Origin: JADLEX01 sp964586775
Lineage (GTDB): Bacteria; Lernaellota; Lernaellaia; JACKCT01
NCBI GenBank assembly: GCA_964586775.1
Contig: CAZPJD010000086.1
Location: 1-5,976, forward strand
Reading direction: 5' to 3'
Length of the DNA stretch: 5,976 bases
A program made the translations under genes and the position numbers. Below the pieces are notes generated by a model. It saw only the letters and a program-made list of their open reading frames with translations, ran no database searches and was not told where the DNA came from. Below, in pieces: positions 1-5,883 of this stretch. How positions within the stretch are numbered: the first letter of the stretch is position 1; every line of letters starts with the position of its first letter.

Positions 1-1686
1 CTCGCCGTTTTCGGCGGTGTTCTCCGGCGAGTAGCACCACAGCATCCGCCCGACGAGCATCTTCTCGAACGCTTCGTAGTAGGGATCGAGAATGTACGAC
101 GAGACGATGTAGTCGTTCGCCATGGATTTTTCGATGCCGCCGAAGTTGTAGTAAACGCCGAACTCGCCCATGAACGCCGGCGGGTTGCCGAGGCTGTACG
201 TGGCCGTGTCGAACGCCGCCTCCATGTCGGGCAGGTAGTCGCGGTGGCGGCGCTCCTCGACGGTGAAATCGCGGGGCGGTTGGCCGAAGCCGATGTTCGG
301 GTAGATGTCCACGTATTTGTGCGGCACGAAGGCGTACTGCCGGATGCCTTCCGGCGCGGTCATCGGCTCGGCCCACTGACCGGCGATCCCCTTGTCGGGC
401 AGCCCCAGCACCTCCTCGAAAAAGATGATCGCGTCGGGGTCTTCTTCGAGCAACCGATGCCCGACGCGCTCGTGGAAGGGTTGAAGGTAGTTGCGGTTGA
501 AGTTGCTGTTGAGCGCGAGCGCCGCCGCGAAATCCGGCGACGGAGCGGTTTGGGACACCTTCGGTCCGAAACCGCGCTCGTTCATGTCATCGACGCTCTT
601 GGGCAGCAGATCGTTGACCAGAATCTCCTCGCGCCACTGCTCCAGGGCCTCGCGCGCGATGCCCTTTTCGACGAGCTGGTCGATGTAGCCGTCGAGGATC
701 TCCTCGGATCGATCGGGATCGAAGGTGTCCACGCCGATCTTGCCCGCGTCCTGATAGATCAGGGCGTAGAGCGTGAGCAGGATGTAGACGCCGCCGGGCT
801 CGTTCATCGTCTCGTAGCCGAGCACGTTGGGGTAGTCCTTCACGCGCATCGCCACCTGCGCGTAGGCGTCGGCGTAGGCCGCCTGCAGATAATCCTTCAC
901 GGTCATGCCATCGATCGTGTAAGTCGGCCAGACGGCGTCGCCCGCGAAAAACGCGGCGAAGCAGCGGTTGATGTCGAGCGAGAGCCCCATGTTGAGAAAC
1001 CACGACGTCCACGGCAGCACGTCCGACGTGTTGCGCGGATGAGAGGCGACGTTCACCGGCAAGCCCCACTCGGGTCCGCCGACGAACTTCTCCGGCAAAC
1101 AGGTCTCGACCACCCACTTGGGCGCGCCGTCACCGCCCACGCGGTTGTTGTAGCCGTAGGGCGCGGCGCGTTCGGCCTCGACGGGATCGAACAGGCCGCT
1201 CGCCTCGGTGCCGTCGTCGAAAAACGTAAACAGGTGGCGGGAGAACATGTCCTGATGCATGTCGAGCATCACGTAGATGCCGTACTCGTTCGCCTTCGCG
1301 ACCACCTTCTCCATGTAGTCGAGGTATTCCTCGTCGTAGATCCCGCGGCCCTCGTGCTCGATGCCCTCCCACATGACCAGCAGACGCACCGAATTGAAGC
1401 CGAGCTTTTGCAGCATGCGCAGGTGGTGATCGGCCTCGTCCAGGCGAAACGGCTTGCCGATGTACGAAACGGGATCGAACTCGGCGGGCACCTTGTTGCT
1501 GCCCGACAGGTTCACGCCGTTCAGGTAGACGTAGCGACCGTGCGCGTCGCGAAAGAACGACATGTCGGTGCGGACCTTCGCGAGCGAATCGTCGAACTGG
1601 TCATCCAGATCGTATTCGTCGTCGCCGCACCCCGCGCACAAAAGCAGCACAAGGACGGCCAGCGCCCCGGCCGATCGCCTCGCCAT
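1..1686 (-). CDS. GH5 family glycosidase, endoglycoceramidase / glucosylceramidase-like, lipoprotein-type N-terminus (partial, 3' end outside window)
   Basis: Family role: retaining GH5 glycosidases of this group cleave the bond between sugar and lipid in glycosphingolipids or steryl glucosides. Seen: 562 residues with no stop. The N-terminus is a hydrophobic segment (residues 8-19) ending in CAGC, so Cys20 could be lipidated, although Cys at -3 is atypical for a lipobox. The barrel follows: YLNGVNL (54-60), FNSVRLLVMWEGIE (97-110), LDMHQD (141-146), GGDGAPKW (184-191), FFAGD (246-250), DYLQ (265-268), YETMNEP (291-297; acid/base Glu296), HKY (456-458), GEFG (507-510; nucleophile Glu508) and Trp550. 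The FFAGD/DYLQ block and the W-Y-PENT end recall fungal EGCrP-type (GH5_12-like) enzymes; this is from memory, and the subfamily is unproven. Start: ATG 1686, with GGAGGG at 1691-1696 five bases away. The gene has its own promoter, separate from the upstream ArsR operon. The C-terminal beta-sandwich domain expected in this group would lie beyond position 1. GH5 is secure; the substrate is inferred. Confidence 0.88.
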   Translation of the reverse strand, partial: MARRSAGALAVLVLLLCAGCGDDEYDLDDQFDDSLAKVRTDMSFFRDAHGRYVYLNGVNLSGSNKVPAEFDPVSYIGKPFRLDEADHHLRMLQKLGFNSVRLLVMWEGIEHEGRGIYDEEYLDYMEKVVAKANEYGIYVMLDMHQDMFSRHLFTFFDDGTEASGLFDPVEAERAAPYGYNNRVGGDGAPKWVVETCLPEKFVGGPEWGLPVNVASHPRNTSDVLPWTSWFLNMGLSLDINRCFAAFFAGDAVWPTYTIDGMTVKDYLQAAYADAYAQVAMRVKDYPNVLGYETMNEPGGVYILLTLYALIYQDAGKIGVDTFDPDRSEEILDGYIDQLVEKGIAREALEQWREEILVNDLLPKSVDDMNERGFGPKVSQTAPSPDFAAALALNSNFNRNYLQPFHERVGHRLLEEDPDAIIFFEEVLGLPDKGIAGQWAEPMTAPEGIRQYAFVPHKYVDIYPNIGFGQPPRDFTVEERRHRDYLPDMEAAFDTATYSLGNPPAFMGEFGVYYNFGGIEKSMANDYIVSSYILDPYYEAFEKMLVGRMLWCYSPENTAENGE

Positions 1687-1738
1687 GATGCCCTCCGATT
1701 CCCGATGTCCCAATAACAAAGCCCACACGAGCCGCGCC

Positions 1739-1766
1739 ACTATAGCACAGTGACGCCCTCGGCCAA
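1739..1766 (-). promoter_or_regulatory. Extended -10 sigma-70 promoter of the GH5 gene
   Basis: On the minus strand there is a TATAGT -10 box (1739-1744) preceded by TGC (1745-1747), which makes an extended -10. A partial -35 box TTGGCC lies at 1761-1766 with a 16-base spacer. Transcription would begin near 1732, giving a leader of about 46 bases before ATG 1686. The site lies in the gap between the AHSA1-like gene and the GH5 gene, so the GH5 gene probably has its own transcript. No convincing terminator follows the AHSA1-like gene, so some read-through is possible. Confidence 0.6.
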
Positions 1767-1794
1767 GGATCGGAGGGCCGCAATTTGCGCGAGG

Positions 1795-2310
1795 CTAGCT
1801 CTGGGCTTCGCCGAACCTCCGGTCGAGCTTCGTGAGCTGGCTTCCGAAGCCCTCGGCCGACATCCGCGTCCAGTGCGGATCGCGATGGGGATGTAGCGTC
1901 ACCACCATCCGCGCGCGTTCGCCGATCGCCTGAAAGTCCACCTCGATCGTGCTCTCGTAGGGCTCGACGCCCGGGATGAAATCGATCACGTGAACGAGCG
2001 ACAGGTATTCGCAAGGTCGAAACTCGGCGTAACGCCCGTGCGTGCCGTGCGACAGCGGCTGGCCCATGCTCTTCATCGCCTCGATCATCTCGGGTGCGTC
2101 GGCGATCATGTCGTACACGAGCGCTCCACCCACTCGAGCCTCCAGGGCGTGGACCTCGACGCGAAATCCCACGGGGCCCCACCACGATTCGAATCCGTCC
2201 TTGGTCGTCCACAGATCCCACAATTCCTCGACGCGCGCACGATACGTGCGCTCGACGACGATCTTTTCCTGGGGCGTTTGGGCGGTCGCGGTCGAGTCAT
2301 GGTCCTTCAC
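1795..2310 (-). CDS. AHSA1 / SRPBCC-family protein (ArsR-partner type)
   Basis: 171 residues, ending in TAG at 1795-1797. The SRPBCC (START/Bet v1-like) fold binds hydrophobic ligands in a deep cavity; the ligand here is unknown and the protein is probably cytoplasmic (no signal peptide). Seen: the opening strand KIVVERTYRARVEELWDLWT (about residues 16-35), then GFESWWGP, the family's typical W-W-P motif, VGGALVYDM, a mid-domain HGTHGRYAEF stretch, and a C-terminal helix GFGSQLTKLDRRFGEA. Start: GTG at 2310, because AAGGAGAG (2317-2324) sits six bases upstream and the GTG overlaps the ArsR stop as GTGA (2307-2310), a coupling arrangement. A longer reading from ATG 2391 would only add residues overlapping the ArsR gene in another frame. 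The ArsR + AHSA1 pairing is common in bacteria, and the repressor presumably controls this gene. Family secure, function unknown. Confidence 0.9.
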   Translation of the reverse strand: MKDHDSTATAQTPQEKIVVERTYRARVEELWDLWTTKDGFESWWGPVGFRVEVHALEARVGGALVYDMIADAPEMIEAMKSMGQPLSHGTHGRYAEFRPCEYLSLVHVIDFIPGVEPYESTIEVDFQAIGERARMVVTLHPHRDPHWTRMSAEGFGSQLTKLDRRFGEAQS

Positions 2311-2651
2311 GTTGTTCTCTCCTTCTTCGTTGATCGTGTCGTTTGGCGATTCTTGAGCGCGTCGCCGAAACGGTCGAGGCGCTCCTCCCACAGCCGCCGA
2401 TACCCCGCGAGCCAGGCGTCAAGTTCCCGAAACGGCTCCGGCCGCAGCGCGTAGTGGCGGCGTTGGCCTTCCGGACGAACCGTGACGAAACCCGCCTCGT
2501 GCAAAATGCGCAGGTGCCGCGAGACGCCGGACTGATGGACCCCGGCCCGCTCGACGATTTCGCCGACCGGCTTCTCACCGCCCAGCAGCACCTCGACGAT
2601 GAGGCGGCGCGTGGGATCGGCCAGGGTCTCGAATGGATGTAAATGCATCAT
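2307..2651 (-). CDS. ArsR-family winged-helix transcriptional repressor
   Basis: 114 residues, the usual size for the family. Seen: an N-terminal helix with LADPTRRLIVEVLL (10-23), the ArsR signature; a helix-turn-helix with the recognition helix QSGVSRHLRILHEAG (40-54); and the beta-wing VTVRPEGQRRHYAL (56-69). A C-terminal dimerisation helix rich in Trp, Leu and Arg (74-99) is followed by a basic Lys/Arg/Thr tail. The ELCVCDL-type metal site of the alpha-3 helix is absent (this region reads PVGEIVERAG), so this is not an arsenic or cadmium sensor of the classical kind; its signal is unknown. Start: ATG 2651, with a second ATG at 2648. Neither has a Shine-Dalgarno sequence, and the promoter abuts the start, so the message is probably leaderless. 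The gene is coupled to the AHSA1-like gene by a 4-base overlap and likely represses its own operon through the palindrome at 2654-2663. Confidence 0.93.
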   Translation of the reverse strand: MMHLHPFETLADPTRRLIVEVLLGGEKPVGEIVERAGVHQSGVSRHLRILHEAGFVTVRPEGQRRHYALRPEPFRELDAWLAGYRRLWEERLDRFGDALKNRQTTRSTKKERTT

Positions 2652-2653
2652 GG

Positions 2654-2663
2654 TGTATATACA
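2654..2663. promoter_or_regulatory. Perfect 10-bp palindrome, candidate ArsR operator
   Basis: TGTATATACA reads the same on both strands. It is a sharply AT-rich island in GC-rich DNA, only two bases upstream of ATG 2651, and it overlaps the -10 box of the ArsR promoter (2660-2665). ArsR-family dimers bind AT-rich inverted repeats over promoters, so autorepression by blocking RNA polymerase is the natural reading. A second imperfect inverted repeat, GGAAA-ATA-TTTCC (2668-2680), fills the promoter spacer and may extend the site. Binding itself is inferred. Confidence 0.5.
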
Positions 2664-2688
2664 TACTGGAAAATATTTCCCGCGTCAA
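2660..2688 (-). promoter_or_regulatory. sigma-70-like promoter of the ArsR-AHSA1 operon
   Basis: On the minus strand there is TTGACG (-35, 2683-2688; five of six consensus bases), a 17-base spacer, and TATGTA (-10, 2660-2665; a partial match). Only eight bases separate the -10 from ATG 2651, so transcription should begin at or within a few bases of the start codon. This agrees with the absence of any Shine-Dalgarno sequence there. Confidence 0.55.
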
Positions 2689-2759
2689 GCCGTCGTCGCC
2701 CGCAACCACCCAACCGGTCTTGCGAGACAGACGCGGCGTCGCCGGCCGCGATCTTTCGT

Positions 2760-2789
2760 TTGACGCGCACGCGGCAAACGGCGCATCAT
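2760..2789 (+). promoter_or_regulatory. Possible promoter of the LpxR-like gene
   Basis: TTGACG (2760-2765) is followed after 18 bases by CATCAT (2784-2789; four of six -10 bases). Transcription would begin near 2796, upstream of the GGGAGGGG ribosome site at 2812-2819. That position fits translation starting upstream of ATG 2899. The -10 is weak, so this is a suggestion only. The rest of 2689-2811 shows no gene on either strand. Confidence 0.3.
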
Positions 2790-2811
2790 TTCCCCGCGTC
2801 GATTTCGTACT

Positions 2812-2826
2812 GGGAGGGGTCCCCTG
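2812..2826 (+). promoter_or_regulatory. Shine-Dalgarno sequence and candidate CTG start codon of the LpxR-like gene
   Basis: GGGAGGGG at 2812-2819 is the strongest ribosome-binding sequence upstream of the gene. A CTG codon at 2824-2826 lies six bases after its GGAGG core, in frame with the LpxR-like protein. No ATG, GTG or TTG occurs in this frame between the TGA at 2761-2763 and ATG 2899. ATG 2838 has better start identity but lies in another frame and 18 bases from the Shine-Dalgarno sequence. ATG 2899 has no ribosome site. Confidence 0.45.
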
Positions 2827-4113
2827 CGTCGTCATCCATGGCTTTTTCCGCGCGCATGGCGACTTGCGGCACTCGTCGCGTGCGTCGCGGCGCCGCTGAT
2901 GGCGTGCCCGTCGGCATTCGCGTCCGATGAAGAGCCCGCCGCGGGCGAAGCCGGGGATTCGCCGGTCGAGCGACCGAAAGACCTGGAGCAGTACTTTCAG
3001 GGCGAACTCGAAATGCTGCGCGAACTACACCGGCGCGAGCTCGAGCGCGATCGCCTGCACGCCGAGTCGCTCGAAAACGTGAAAAAAAATCGCCTGCCGG
3101 ACCCCGACGCCGAGATCCGCGTCAACTTCGACAACGACTGGTTTATCCTCAACGCCGCGGGCGGCGACTGGGGTTACACCAGCGGGATTCGCTCGTCCGT
3201 GGTCTGGCCGCTCGACTTCGACCGCGAGTCCCTGATGGGCCGGTGGCGCGCCGGGGACGACACCGCCCTGCGTACGTGGCTGCTCACGCTCCTCGATACC
3301 CCGGAAGGGCCGGGCCGCCCGTTTTTCGGCGTCGCGATCGGGCAGGAGATGTACACCCCGCGCGATCTGAGCCGCGCGACGGTGGACCCCGACGATCGGC
3401 CCTACGCGGGATGGGCTTACCTCGCCGGGCTCTTTCAGATTCGCGGTCCGCTCGGGCGATTCGACACGGAGCTGCAGATCGGCGGCACGGGACGCTACTC
3501 CGGTGCGCAGCAGGGCCAGAAGGCCATCCACGAAAACACCGACGCGCCCAATCCGAAGGGGTGGGAACACCAGATCGCCGATGGCGTGGGTGTGAACGCC
3601 TATCTGCGTCCCAGCCGCCTCATCTTCAATCTCCAGCACCCGCGCGAGATCGGCGTCCCGGTGCAGTTCGGCGACGCGCAGCTCTACGCCGAAACGGCGA
3701 TCGGTACGATCTTCACGGCGCAGGCCATCGGCGTGTCGATCCGCATGGGCTGGATCAAGGAGAATTGGGTGCGTCGATTGGAGCAGGGCCAGTTTGTGCC
3801 GGATCGGAAAATTCCGCACCGATTCGATCCCGACGGCATCGAGCTGTTTCAGTTCTATTTTTTCTCGCGCCTGCAAAGCCAATACGTGCTACGCAACGGG
3901 CGGATTCAGGGCTTGCCGTGGGTCGAGAGCGAGCACACGCTGGCCATCAACCCCATCGTGCACGAAGGCGAGTTCGGTCTGTACCTGCAGCCGGTCAACG
4001 CCGTCGCGTTCATCTTCTCGTCCACGCACCGCACGCAGGAAACGCGCAACGGCGTCTCCGACAGCGCGGGGCATTCGTACGGCCACATGCAGCTCGTGGT
4101 GTATTGGTACTGA
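2824..4113 (+). CDS. LpxR-like lipid A 3'-O-deacylase, outer-membrane beta-barrel (DUF2219); first standard start is ATG 2899
   Basis: LpxR removes the 3'-acyloxyacyl chain of lipid A on the outer surface of the outer membrane, using calcium. Seen, counting from Met 2899 (404 residues): FDNDWF (77-82), matching the family's active-site Asn-Asp pair; DWGYTSG (90-96); GQEMYTPRD (148-156); DDRPYAGW (165-172); QKAIHE (207-212), with the likely catalytic His211; PKGWEHQI (219-226). Alternating hydrophobic strands run to the C-terminal VVYWY, whose terminal aromatic suits barrel insertion. Start: 2899 falls inside a signal peptide. Reading from CTG 2824 gives a basic n-region (RRHPW, PRAWR), a hydrophobic core LAALVACVAAPLMA and a cleavage site AFA/SD, 429 residues in all. 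A lipobox-like LMAC is also present. Alternatively, ATG 2838 is the start and one extra T in the T5 run (2843-2847) breaks the frame. Unusual: a charged, helix-prone linker (about 24-66) precedes the barrel. Downstream, a methyltransferase follows after 19 bases. Family highly likely; the start is uncertain. Confidence 0.9.
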   Translation: MRRHPWLFPRAWRLAALVACVAAPLMACPSAFASDEEPAAGEAGDSPVERPKDLEQYFQGELEMLRELHRRELERDRLHAESLENVKKNRLPDPDAEIRVNFDNDWFILNAAGGDWGYTSGIRSSVVWPLDFDRESLMGRWRAGDDTALRTWLLTLLDTPEGPGRPFFGVAIGQEMYTPRDLSRATVDPDDRPYAGWAYLAGLFQIRGPLGRFDTELQIGGTGRYSGAQQGQKAIHENTDAPNPKGWEHQIADGVGVNAYLRPSRLIFNLQHPREIGVPVQFGDAQLYAETAIGTIFTAQAIGVSIRMGWIKENWVRRLEQGQFVPDRKIPHRFDPDGIELFQFYFFSRLQSQYVLRNGRIQGLPWVESEHTLAINPIVHEGEFGLYLQPVNAVAFIFSSTHRTQETRNGVSDSAGHSYGHMQLVVYWY

Positions 4114-4132
4114 GTTTTCGAAGGGGAAGCCC

Positions 4133-4810
4133 GTGACTCGCCACATGAACTTTTTCCAGATGCGCGGTTCGTATTCGAGGCTCTTCGCATGGCTTTACAA
4201 CCGCACGGTCGCCGACCGCATCGGCGTCGTTTACGACGACATGCTCGGCCGGTTTTTGCCCGAGGCACGCCCCGGCACGTCGATTCTCGACGTGGGCTGC
4301 GGACCCGGCCACGCGACGCGGCGCATCGCCCTGGCGAAACCCGATGTGCGCGTGACGGGCGTCGATCTGTCGGAGCACATGATCGCGCGCGCAAGACGCG
4401 ACGGCGTGGGCATCGCCAATCTGAATTTTGAGATCGGCGACGCGATGGCGCTGCCCTTTGCCGATGCGTCGTTCGACGAGGTCGTCAGCACGGCGTCGAT
4501 CAAGCACTGGCCCGATCCCGCGCGGGGTGTGCGCGAAATGGCGCGCGTCGCGAAACGCGGCGGGCACGTGATGGTGCTTGAGGTCGATCGCAACGCAACC
4601 GACGAGGCGATCACGAATTTCGTGAGCCGGTTCCTGCGTCCGCCGGGATCGCTCCCCTTCGTCCGTGCGTACTTCCGCAAGTTCATCGGGGGGCAGGGCT
4701 CGACGCGCGCCGAGCTCGCCGCATGGATCGCGGACTGCGGGCTGACCGAACTGCGCGATGGGCAGGAGACGCGGTGGCCGCTGGTGTGGGCCGGTGGCAC
4801 GAAGGGCTGA
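4133..4810 (+). CDS. Class I SAM-dependent methyltransferase (UbiE/MenG-like Methyltransf_11 type)
   Basis: 225 residues. Seen: a Rossmann-type methyltransferase core with motif I LDVGCGPG (52-59), which binds S-adenosylmethionine; the acidic ribose-binding residue Asp78 in TGVDLS (75-80); GDAMALPFADASFDEVVS (102-119), motifs II and III; the post-motif IKHWPDP (123-129); and helix GVREMARVAKRGG. The C-terminal part (about 155-225) is family-variable and probably covers the substrate. The opening MNFFQMRGSYSRLFAWLYN carries the helical cap seen in many small-molecule methyltransferases. Start: GTG 4133, with AAGGGG (4121-4126) six bases upstream; ATG 4145 is the fallback. No signal peptide or membrane segment is evident, so it should be cytoplasmic. 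It lies 19 bases after the LpxR-like gene on the same strand, so the two are probably co-transcribed, but the substrate cannot be read from the sequence. Not a confident UbiE: the context holds no quinone gene. Confidence 0.9.
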   Translation: MTRHMNFFQMRGSYSRLFAWLYNRTVADRIGVVYDDMLGRFLPEARPGTSILDVGCGPGHATRRIALAKPDVRVTGVDLSEHMIARARRDGVGIANLNFEIGDAMALPFADASFDEVVSTASIKHWPDPARGVREMARVAKRGGHVMVLEVDRNATDEAITNFVSRFLRPPGSLPFVRAYFRKFIGGQGSTRAELAAWIADCGLTELRDGQETRWPLVWAGGTKG

Positions 4811-4846
4811 TCGATACCATGGACTGATCGACACCGAGGGATGAAC

Positions 4847-4878
4847 AAAAAGAAACCGGCGGGGAATCCCCCGCCGGT
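4847..4878 (-). terminator. Intrinsic terminator of the SdrD-B-like gene, between convergent units
   Basis: A perfect 10-bp stem, ACCGGCGGGG (4855-4864) with CCCCGCCGGT (4869-4878), closes a four-base AATC loop. On the minus strand it is followed at once by TTTCTTTTTG, a good U-tract, so it should end the transcript of the gene whose stop is at 4920. On the plus strand only CGTCTT follows, so termination of the LpxR-methyltransferase transcript there would be weaker, though the stem is stable enough to act on both. The gap 4811-4919 holds nothing else that is convincing. Confidence 0.85.
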
Positions 4879-4919
4879 CGTCTTGGCGCTTCGCCGATCT
4901 TTCGTGATGCCCGGCGAAC

Positions 4920-5825
4920 TCAGCCTTCGGATTCCTTGCAAGTCACATCCAGCCCCAGCCCGTTGTTGATCGCGTCAGCCGTCTCGTTGGCCCATCCGAG
5001 GTTGACGCCGGACAGGATCGCCTGTTCGAGCTGGGCGGCCACCTCGCCCACCGTCGCGGCGTCCGTGTACTCTTCGAGATCGAGTTCGGTGTTCATCGCG
5101 AGACCCGCCTGGAAGCCCAGACCCTCGCGCAGTTCATAAGCGGCCAGGTTCAGCAGAAAACCCGCGTACTGCTTCTGCGCCCGGGCCAGCGCCGTCTTGC
5201 TGTTTCCGGCCGCCAGAGCGGTCTGGAAATCGCTGTAGGACGAGAACACGTCGGTGTACGACAGGGCCACGGTCACGATCGCCTGGATCTCGGTGCGGCT
5301 GTACTTGGCGGCGCGGCTCTGCTCGATCTGCTGCTTCCAGAAACCGATCGTCTTGGGGCACACGAACGCCGGAGGCTCGTCTTCACACACGCCCAGACCG
5401 AAGTCCGCGTCGGTCACGTCGGTTTCCGACATCCCCACCGCGATCTCCTCGCCCGTGGTCAGGTGCAAACCCTCGGGAACGTACGCCGGGTCCAGAAACG
5501 CCACGAAGCAGAAGCTCGACAGCGACGGAATGCTGTAATAGCCCGGGTTGCCGTTCACGTCGTCGCTCGTGAAGTCGTAGTCGTAGATCTCGTCGTCGTT
5601 GTTGATCACTCCGTCGCACTCGTAGTCGCGAAAGAACATGACGCGCACGCCGTTGAGACCGGCGTCGGCGCCCTCGTTGGCCTCGCCGTCGCAGTTTTCG
5701 TCGAACCACACGTAGTCGCCCACGTTCATCGGAACGCCGGCGAAGGCCGTGGAAGCGATGGCGCAAAACGCGCACGCGGCGATCAGAGCGAAAAGTCGGC
5801 TGGTGGCGAGTCGGCTTCGGGTCAT
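4920..5825 (-). CDS. Secreted SdrD-B-like domain protein with C-terminal 'GFWK' helical domain
   Basis: 301 residues. Seen: a Sec signal peptide (basic MTRSRLATSR, hydrophobic core to about residue 25, cleavage STAFA/GV after 29). Residues about 34-145 form an SdrD-B/Cna-B-like immunoglobulin-type beta domain: VGDYVWFDENCDGE (35-48), LNGVRVMFF (57-65), DYECDG (67-72), DDVNGNPGYYSIPSL (88-102), FVAFLDP (107-113), and the closing DADFGLG (139-145). The Asp/Asn/Gly loops suggest calcium binding. Residues 147-301 begin CEDEPPAFVCPKTIGFWK and continue as acidic, Ala-rich helices ending near DVTCKESEG. A Cys-(R/K)-T-x-GFWK start is a recurring signature in bacterial extracellular proteins, of unknown function. 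Paired cysteines (147/156/296; 45/70) fit an exported protein. No sortase signal, transmembrane anchor or PEP-CTERM is visible, so it is probably periplasmic or secreted. Start: ATG 5825, six bases after GGAG of GAAGGGGAG (5832-5840); ATG 5831 would lie too close to it. It stands alone, between its own promoter and terminator. Confidence 0.85.
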   Translation of the reverse strand: MTRSRLATSRLFALIAACAFCAIASTAFAGVPMNVGDYVWFDENCDGEANEGADAGLNGVRVMFFRDYECDGVINNDDEIYDYDFTSDDVNGNPGYYSIPSLSSFCFVAFLDPAYVPEGLHLTTGEEIAVGMSETDVTDADFGLGVCEDEPPAFVCPKTIGFWKQQIEQSRAAKYSRTEIQAIVTVALSYTDVFSSYSDFQTALAAGNSKTALARAQKQYAGFLLNLAAYELREGLGFQAGLAMNTELDLEEYTDAATVGEVAAQLEQAILSGVNLGWANETADAINNGLGLDVTCKESEG

Positions 5826-5883
5826 CTTCATCTCCCCTTCGGTTTGGTTCCGGGATCCCCCGAGATCCCCTTGGTTCCGTTTC

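Noticed and set aside
244..1716. Long plus-strand open frame of 490 codons
   Set aside because: It lies wholly antisense to the GH5 gene, which carries full family motifs. The predicted protein is Val/His/Arg-rich low-complexity text, typical of the antisense frame of GC-rich coding DNA.
1770..1794. Hairpin-like CGCAA-A-TTGCG after the AHSA1-like stop
   Set aside because: The stem is only five bases and is not followed by a U-tract, so I do not call a terminator.
2311..2391. Upstream ATG extension of the AHSA1-like gene to 2391
   Set aside because: It would overlap about 80 bases of the ArsR gene. The added residues are the ArsR sequence in another frame, while GTG 2310 has an ideal Shine-Dalgarno sequence and the GTGA overlap.
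2838..2930. Small open frame from ATG 2838 as a separate gene
   Set aside because: It gives a short Arg-rich peptide with no features and overlaps the LpxR signal peptide in another frame. It matters only as the possible original LpxR start.
3025..3882. Minus-strand open frame of 285 codons
   Set aside because: It is antisense to the LpxR-like gene, without recognisable domains or ribosome site, and its composition is again typical of an antisense shadow.
4010..4834. Minus-strand open frame of 274 codons
   Set aside because: It is antisense to the methyltransferase and the LpxR 3' end; no family features are visible.
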